From the NCBI GenBank assembly GCA_016630905.1, contig WBMQ01000017.1, forward strand, positions 1 to 64,000: 64,000 nucleotides of DNA. The letters run 5' to 3'. Below the pieces are notes generated by a model. That model was not told the origin of the DNA, did not search any database, and was given only the letters and a program-made list of their open reading frames with translations. The translations under genes and the position numbers were made by a program. How positions within the stretch are numbered: position 1 is the first letter of the stretch; every line of letters starts with the position of its first letter. Shown here piece after piece: positions 59,475 through 64,000 of the stretch. The DNA comes from Capillidium heterosporum (taxonomy: Eukaryota; Entomophthoromycota; Entomophthoromycetes; Entomophthorales; Capillidiaceae).

Positions 59475-59788
59475 ATAGAGCTTTTATAATATTACACAAG
59501 ACCAAATACTCTGAACCCAGATTCCATTTCATTCACCAGCCAACTGTAACAATATCCCAATGTTAGTACTGGAATTATTCAGTATCTCTGTTGTCTACTT
59601 CTCAAATAGTTTATAATCATCGACTAAAAGTCTGAAATATCCTATAATTAAATTATAACATAATATAATAAATCGTTATAAAATGGCACTATTTTTAAAT
59701 TAGCTTATAGTTGATATGTTTATTTTAACTAGAAATAACAAAGCCAATTGAGTACATTGTCTATTGAACATAGAAATTATATACCACA
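59475..59788. other. Intergenic between pseudogene and LTR nest
   Basis: AT-rich, about 310 bases; nothing recognised. Confidence 0.35.
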
Positions 59789-59850
59789 TGTAAAGTTCAA
59801 GGAAGTGCCGTTGGATCCAACTAATGATGGTTTCATAATAGATATGAATC

Positions 59851-60571
59851 TGTTGGGAAACGTCCACAAGGAACGTTCACCAGCTGGGGTTAGCCAGGGA
59901 GCAACGGTAGCCAGGACTCCATAAAGGCTAAGAACGTTGACCATAAGGCTATATAAGGAGAAGGCTCGTGCTTGTAGCCTAATCCAGAGACGGTGGGCGG
60001 ATAGGAATACTCCAAGGGTAGCCATCAGGCTAAGGAGCACAGTCGGGTTCATTGGTTCAGGAGGGTTCTAGGGTTTAGTTCAGATCAATTCGGTTCAGTT
60101 CTTTTGTTCGGTTCAGATCAGTGCAACTCTCTACTGTTGAGGGATGCCGATTTATCAGTTCTACGTTATACTATGCAGGGAGTCTACACTATGCCAATAG
60201 CAGAAGAAATATCAAATGATTCAATACGTTTATTTAATAATAACTTAACCTCCTACTAAGTTCACCATGGGTCTTATATAGGTGACTTGTCCTTAGTAGT
60301 TGGTCCTTTGAGTACTGGTAATTGACGTTTTCCCTAATCCATCAGTAACACTATTCCTCTTGTTTTCTGGGCATTCGTCATTAACCCCAGAAATGACAAG
60401 ATTGATTTAAAGACCGTCAATGCTAAATAAAACGCTTAATTCATGCTAAGGAGAAAAGAACTTCTAGCATTGCTAGGATCGATGCCGAACTGGTAATCTA
60501 TGTGTCCGGAATGTAAAACTGAATTCTAGTTATTAAGTGAGGCTACAGCTGATTAGAAGTATTTCCTTACA
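59851..60571 (-). mobile_element. Solo LTR, family 1 (721 bp), nested
   Basis: Starts TGTTGGGAAACG and ends TTTCCTTACA on the plus strand. A perfect duplication (GAATC at 59846-59850 and 60572-60576) lies within the family-3 LTR. Very similar to 14104-14823 and barely decayed. The conserved frame MNPTVLLSL... inside it is not a gene. Confidence 0.93.
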
Positions 60572-60757
60572 GAATCACCCGAGGAGGTAAGTCCGAAGGG
60601 ACGTGAAGAAAGTTTGAACAGAGTGAGCTGAGAGGGTATAGAAGTTGAATCACATAGGCACATTATCCAATAGCTAAGAGGCTTACTAAGAACAAGACTT
60701 TATTAGTAGACTAGGAATAAAGCCACACTGTTGGGAAACAGCTATGGAAAGAGATTG

Positions 60758-61412
60758 TGTAAGGAAATATTCCTAGATTAGCCGTAGTTTCACCCCACAA
60801 ACCGAATTCAAGTTTAGAAATGCTCTTGTAACAGGAATCAAGTGATCAACCCCACATTAACTGTGTCTCAATCCTTGCACTCCCTAAAGATCACGATTAT
60901 CTCTTAGAAGAACCAAATGAATTTTGATACTGGAGTTTAGATAAATACTAATCATCAGTATCTGGAATATTTACTACTAAATACAAGTCACCTATATAAG
61001 GCCCACGGTGAACTTAGTAGCAGGTCAAGTAATTATTAAATAAACGTATTGAACATTTGATATTTTTCTTCTGCTATCGGCATAGTATAGACTCCCTGCG
61101 TAGTATAATTGAGAACTAATAATTTGCATCCCTCCAAGACCGAGAGTTGCATTGACCTGACCTGAATCAACAACCTGAACTGAACCGAATCTGAAAACTT
61201 AAGCTAAACAATGGATTTGACTACATTCCTTAGTCTTGTGGCTACGGTTGGAGTAGTCCTATCTGCTCACCGCCTCTAGGTCCGACTCCAGGCACGATTA
61301 TCCTCCCTGTATAACCTTTGTGTCAACTTCCTTAGCCTTTATGGAGTACTGGCTACCGTTACTGCTTGATTAACTCCTGCTGGTAAGCGTTCTTGGTGGA
61401 CGTTTCCCAACA
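60758..61412 (+). mobile_element. Solo LTR, family 2 (655 bp), nested
   Basis: Starts TGTAAGGAAATATTCC and ends TTTCCCAACA. A perfect duplication (GATTG at 60753-60757 and 61413-61417) lies within the same family-3 LTR. It is about 38 bp longer than the 58694 copy. Confidence 0.92.
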
Positions 61413-61856
61413 GATTGGGATCAAGAGGTTAGTAATAGCTACAAATAGCAAGGTGGAACTCTGTCAAGATACCTCTTTTGAATAGCAACAAAGGGAGGTT
61501 TAAATACTCTTTTGGTGCCTTGGCAGTAGTTTTACTAGAAAGATCAGGTTTTTATCTGTAGTTAACTACTTTATAGATTGCTTAAACTTTAATCAAGTTT
61601 AGCTGAAAAGAATCTGTACTTGTACTAAATACTACTGATGAATTTACCATCACCAAAGGTATAATATCCAGTACTACACGGCTAATCATTAGTAAAAGGA
61701 GCTCAAGTATCTAGGATATAGGACGGGCTGGTGACTAGGATAGTTACAAGTGAAGCATTGAGTGGTCGAAATTGATAAGGAAGGTAGTGAAAGAAAAGCA
61801 GAGGAGAATCGGTCTATAACCGAAGAACTGATATTATAACAACTAGGGTTGCTAAA

Positions 61857-63293
61857 TTGACTTAAGTTTACCTTTGGCTTCTGGATTAAGTTCGTTAGTT
61901 TGAAATTACCTATTATTTTGCGGCTAGCAACTATTATTTTCACCAAAGAATTGAGCCTCGGAAACTTTCCTCTTTTATCCTAGATGATGTCAAACTCCTG
62001 CCATCATATTTTGGATGGGTAATTGCTTTTTCATAATAAGTAATCATTTTTTCAATAGTTATAAACCGATTTAAATTAGCTTCAAACCTTTTTACATTAA
62101 AATATATAAACTTATTTTCGTGGGTTTTATCTTTTTGGAATTGACTATATTTAGGTATAGTCTTATAAGCTATTCTCGAAAAATATGTTTTTCATATGGA
62201 TAGTAATGGGAGGTCCGCTATTACACTGAAACAAATTTACCAACAGTATACTTATTTAAATTGAATTTTTTCATATATGTTAATTTACTAGATTTGGTAA
62301 ATTTATGTATATTTTCAGATGTAGGCCTTATATGAACCAGTTGGTAGGCAATCTAGGTGTGCAAGTTTAAAAGTAGACATGGAGTATATGTAGTTAGTTT
62401 AACTGCCATTCTAAATAGACCTAATTATATGCTGGGTTTCGGAGCAGGAGTCTTTGCGATGCAACTAGTTTGGATTCGATCAGTATTAAATAAATGTATA
62501 TTTCCAGTCTACTGTCTTAAATCTAAATTATTTAGCTAGAAACTATTTCAAGCTAAAATAATTTGCTTTTAAAATAAAATTTATATATTTGATATAGCTC
62601 ATTGAATTCAAGATTAATCCTATTTGAATTTACTAGAATCAATTCCCAAGTATTGGCGTAAAATATTGCATCATGTATGCGAGCTCACCTCAACCATCCA
62701 AAATTCGTTCTATCACAAATGAAAATTTATGGGTTTGTACTTTTTAAAATAATGTTGTAAAACCAACATCATAACTAGAATTTCCCAACATTTGGATAAT
62801 GACAACCATTATTTAAAACTTTCTAACTTATCTCATAGATTTCAATACCTTTCCCATTCCAAATTCATATGGTTATAAGTAAAATAGGACAATTGAAAGT
62901 TTTGATATAATGAAGGCACAACTAGGCTTTTACATAAACGTCGATTAGATATAGGAGTTTGGTAAAGTAAAAATCCAATATCGAAGAATTTACAAGGATC
63001 AAAACTCAACTTTACTATAGAAAGCTGGGAAAGCTTAATTTTGACTTAAAATATCGTTTAGTTCCAAATTAGATGTTCAATCAATCCAAACTTCCATAAA
63101 ACTAAGGTGTTTAATTCAGAACGTATACTACACCATTCTATACCAACCAGTTTGAAATAAAAACTGTCTAAATGAAAATAAGTGGAAATGAATGCCATAC
63201 TTGTATAGAGTTGCTGGATGAAATTTTATTGAGGCATAAAAATAAGTTATACAAAAGCTATAAAGGAATGTGCTAATAACGAAAGGAACAGCG
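61857..63293. other. 1.4 kb without a supportable gene
   Basis: AT-rich. A 60-codon plus frame (62357-62539) is not convincing. The right end is the 3' flank of the partial gene that follows. Confidence 0.4.
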
Positions 63294-64000
63294 TTAGGTA
63301 TCGGCTTGGAACTGGTAGATGCTAGAATTGAACAAAATATCATCTATAGGTTGGAACCCATATACAAAATTATACCCACTATCTATTTCCTGAGTACTTT
63401 GGTTGGGATAAATGCCAGGGATGACTTGATTACTAGTTGAAAACTCTACCGGTTCTTGCTTGATATCTTGACATAGGTTGGTTGGTAGATAGCTTAACGA
63501 TGGGATGGTGAAGGGGTTATAGTTTTGGAACTGGTTGGTGGGGGCGAGTATGTTATTCAAGGAATACATCGGCTCGTAGAGGTCTAAGCAGTTGGTGGTG
63601 TAGGGTGTAAAGCTGGAGGTAGAATCTGTAGCCGATATACTTTCCAATAAGCATACACTGCTATTTTTTCGGCTGAACGACGTAGGTACTTTCTGTTTAG
63701 GTTTCAAACTGGACAGTGAGTTACTAGTTCTAAAGTAGTAGTCAACAGGGACAGGAATCATACTGAGTATAGGACATTCATTTACTTTGGGGATGGCCAA
63801 GTTGCTATCGGAGCAATTGCTGATGTAGTTGACAAGCTGGAACTTACGCCCATCTACAGTGGACATGCTAGTTGTCCGCTTGATGAGTCCATTAGGTTTG
63901 TAATTCAAAGCTTTAGTTTTTTCATGGTGGGAGTAGATGTTGGTGGGAGAGTTAGAATAGCCTTTGTAGGGGATACTATTACACTTATGATTGAAATCGT
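63294..64000 (-). CDS. Hypothetical protein, C-terminal part (5' end beyond window)
   Basis: An open frame runs from the window edge to a stop at 63294, about 235 codons, without a stop or needed intron. It is rich in Ser, Asn, Pro and Tyr (NSPTNIYSHHEKTKALNYKP near the edge; NLCQDIKQEPVEFSTSN late), i.e. mostly disordered. The IKQEP stretch looks like a SUMO-acceptor motif (psi-K-x-E), common in transcription factors. I do not recognise the family. A regulator whose DNA-binding domain lies outside the window is one possibility. Confidence 0.6.
   Translation of the reverse strand, partial: DFNHKCNSIPYKGYSNSPTNIYSHHEKTKALNYKPNGLIKRTTSMSTVDGRKFQLVNYISNCSDSNLAIPKVNECPILSMIPVPVDYYFRTSNSLSSLKPKQKVPTSFSRKNSSVCLLESISATDSTSSFTPYTTNCLDLYEPMYSLNNILAPTNQFQNYNPFTIPSLSYLPTNLCQDIKQEPVEFSTSNQVIPGIYPNQSTQEIDSGYNFVYGFQPIDDILFNSSIYQFQADT

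Larger units (their letters stand above)
59789..61856 (-). mobile_element. Family-3 solo LTR carrying two nested solo LTRs
   Basis: Three pieces (59789-59850, 60572-60757, 61413-61856) read in order as one family-3 LTR in the same orientation as LTR A. It starts TGTAAAGTTCAAGG and ends AACAACTAGGGTTGCTAAA. Without the two insertions and their duplications it is about 680 bp. No clear target duplication flanks the outer ends. Confidence 0.82.

Overview
This window looks like nuclear DNA of a fungus, probably an early-diverging one (Zoopagomycota/Entomophthoromycotina-like; Conidiobolus is my best guess, unproven). Almost every gene is cut by many 25-70 bp GT..AG introns, usually ending in TTTAG. 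Intergenic DNA is very AT-rich. There is a rhodopsin-like 7TM receptor, a decayed Zn2Cys6 regulator, and genes often missing from common ascomycete models (NTAQ1, SFSWAP-like, TMEM223-like, CCNDBP1-like). The highly expressed EF-2 gene is intronless and GC-rich.

Layout. 1-2.57 kb (minus) is the N-terminal two thirds of an MSH5 gene, and a near-identical inverted copy lies at 34.37-37.99 kb (plus), so the two copies bracket about 31.8 kb. Inside that bracket: a 7TM receptor (3.6-4.7 kb), RED/IK (7.0-8.1 kb), a graveyard of nested solo LTRs with heavy C-to-T/G-to-A decay (8.6-15.2 kb), ATG17 (16.4-18.15 kb), TFIIB-1 (19.0 kb), TMEM223-like (20.5-21.3 kb), UTP7/WDR46 (21.5-23.5 kb), biotin synthase (24.3-25.7 kb), NCE101-like (26.6-26.9 kb), a coiled-coil gene (27.4-28.5 kb), CCNDBP1-like (29.3-30.4 kb), SPC25 (30.5-31.5 kb) and a second TFIIB (32.6 kb).

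Right of the bracket: a small unknown ORF (38.2 kb), acyl-CoA oxidase (40.4-42.8 kb), an SFSWAP-like splicing regulator (43.0-44.0 kb), a RhoGAP (44.9-46.8 kb), N-terminal glutamine amidohydrolase (47.1-48.0 kb), a DHA2-type MFS transporter (48.4-50.1 kb), EF-2 (52.5-55.0 kb), a decayed MULE-like element with about 230-bp terminal inverted repeats (55.3-57.7 kb), a Zn2Cys6 pseudogene split by a solo LTR (58.0-59.5 kb), a three-layer nest of solo LTRs (59.8-61.9 kb), and the 3' end of an unknown gene running off the right edge.

The genes are unrelated housekeeping functions: transcription initiation, splicing, ribosome biogenesis, translation, autophagy, kinetochore, meiosis, peroxisomal beta-oxidation and biotin synthesis. 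Divergent (TMEM223/UTP7, BIO2/NCE101) and convergent (CCNDBP1/SPC25, NTAQ1/MFS) pairs are tight. The most notable signals are the inverted MSH5 duplication with one frameshifted copy, two TFIIB genes 13 kb apart, RIP-like mutation not confined to CpA sites, the LTR insertions with readable target duplications, and an apparent +1 frameshift in an otherwise intact UTP7. Exon boundaries were worked out by eye from frame and splice consensus, and homology calls are from recalled family motifs, not searches.
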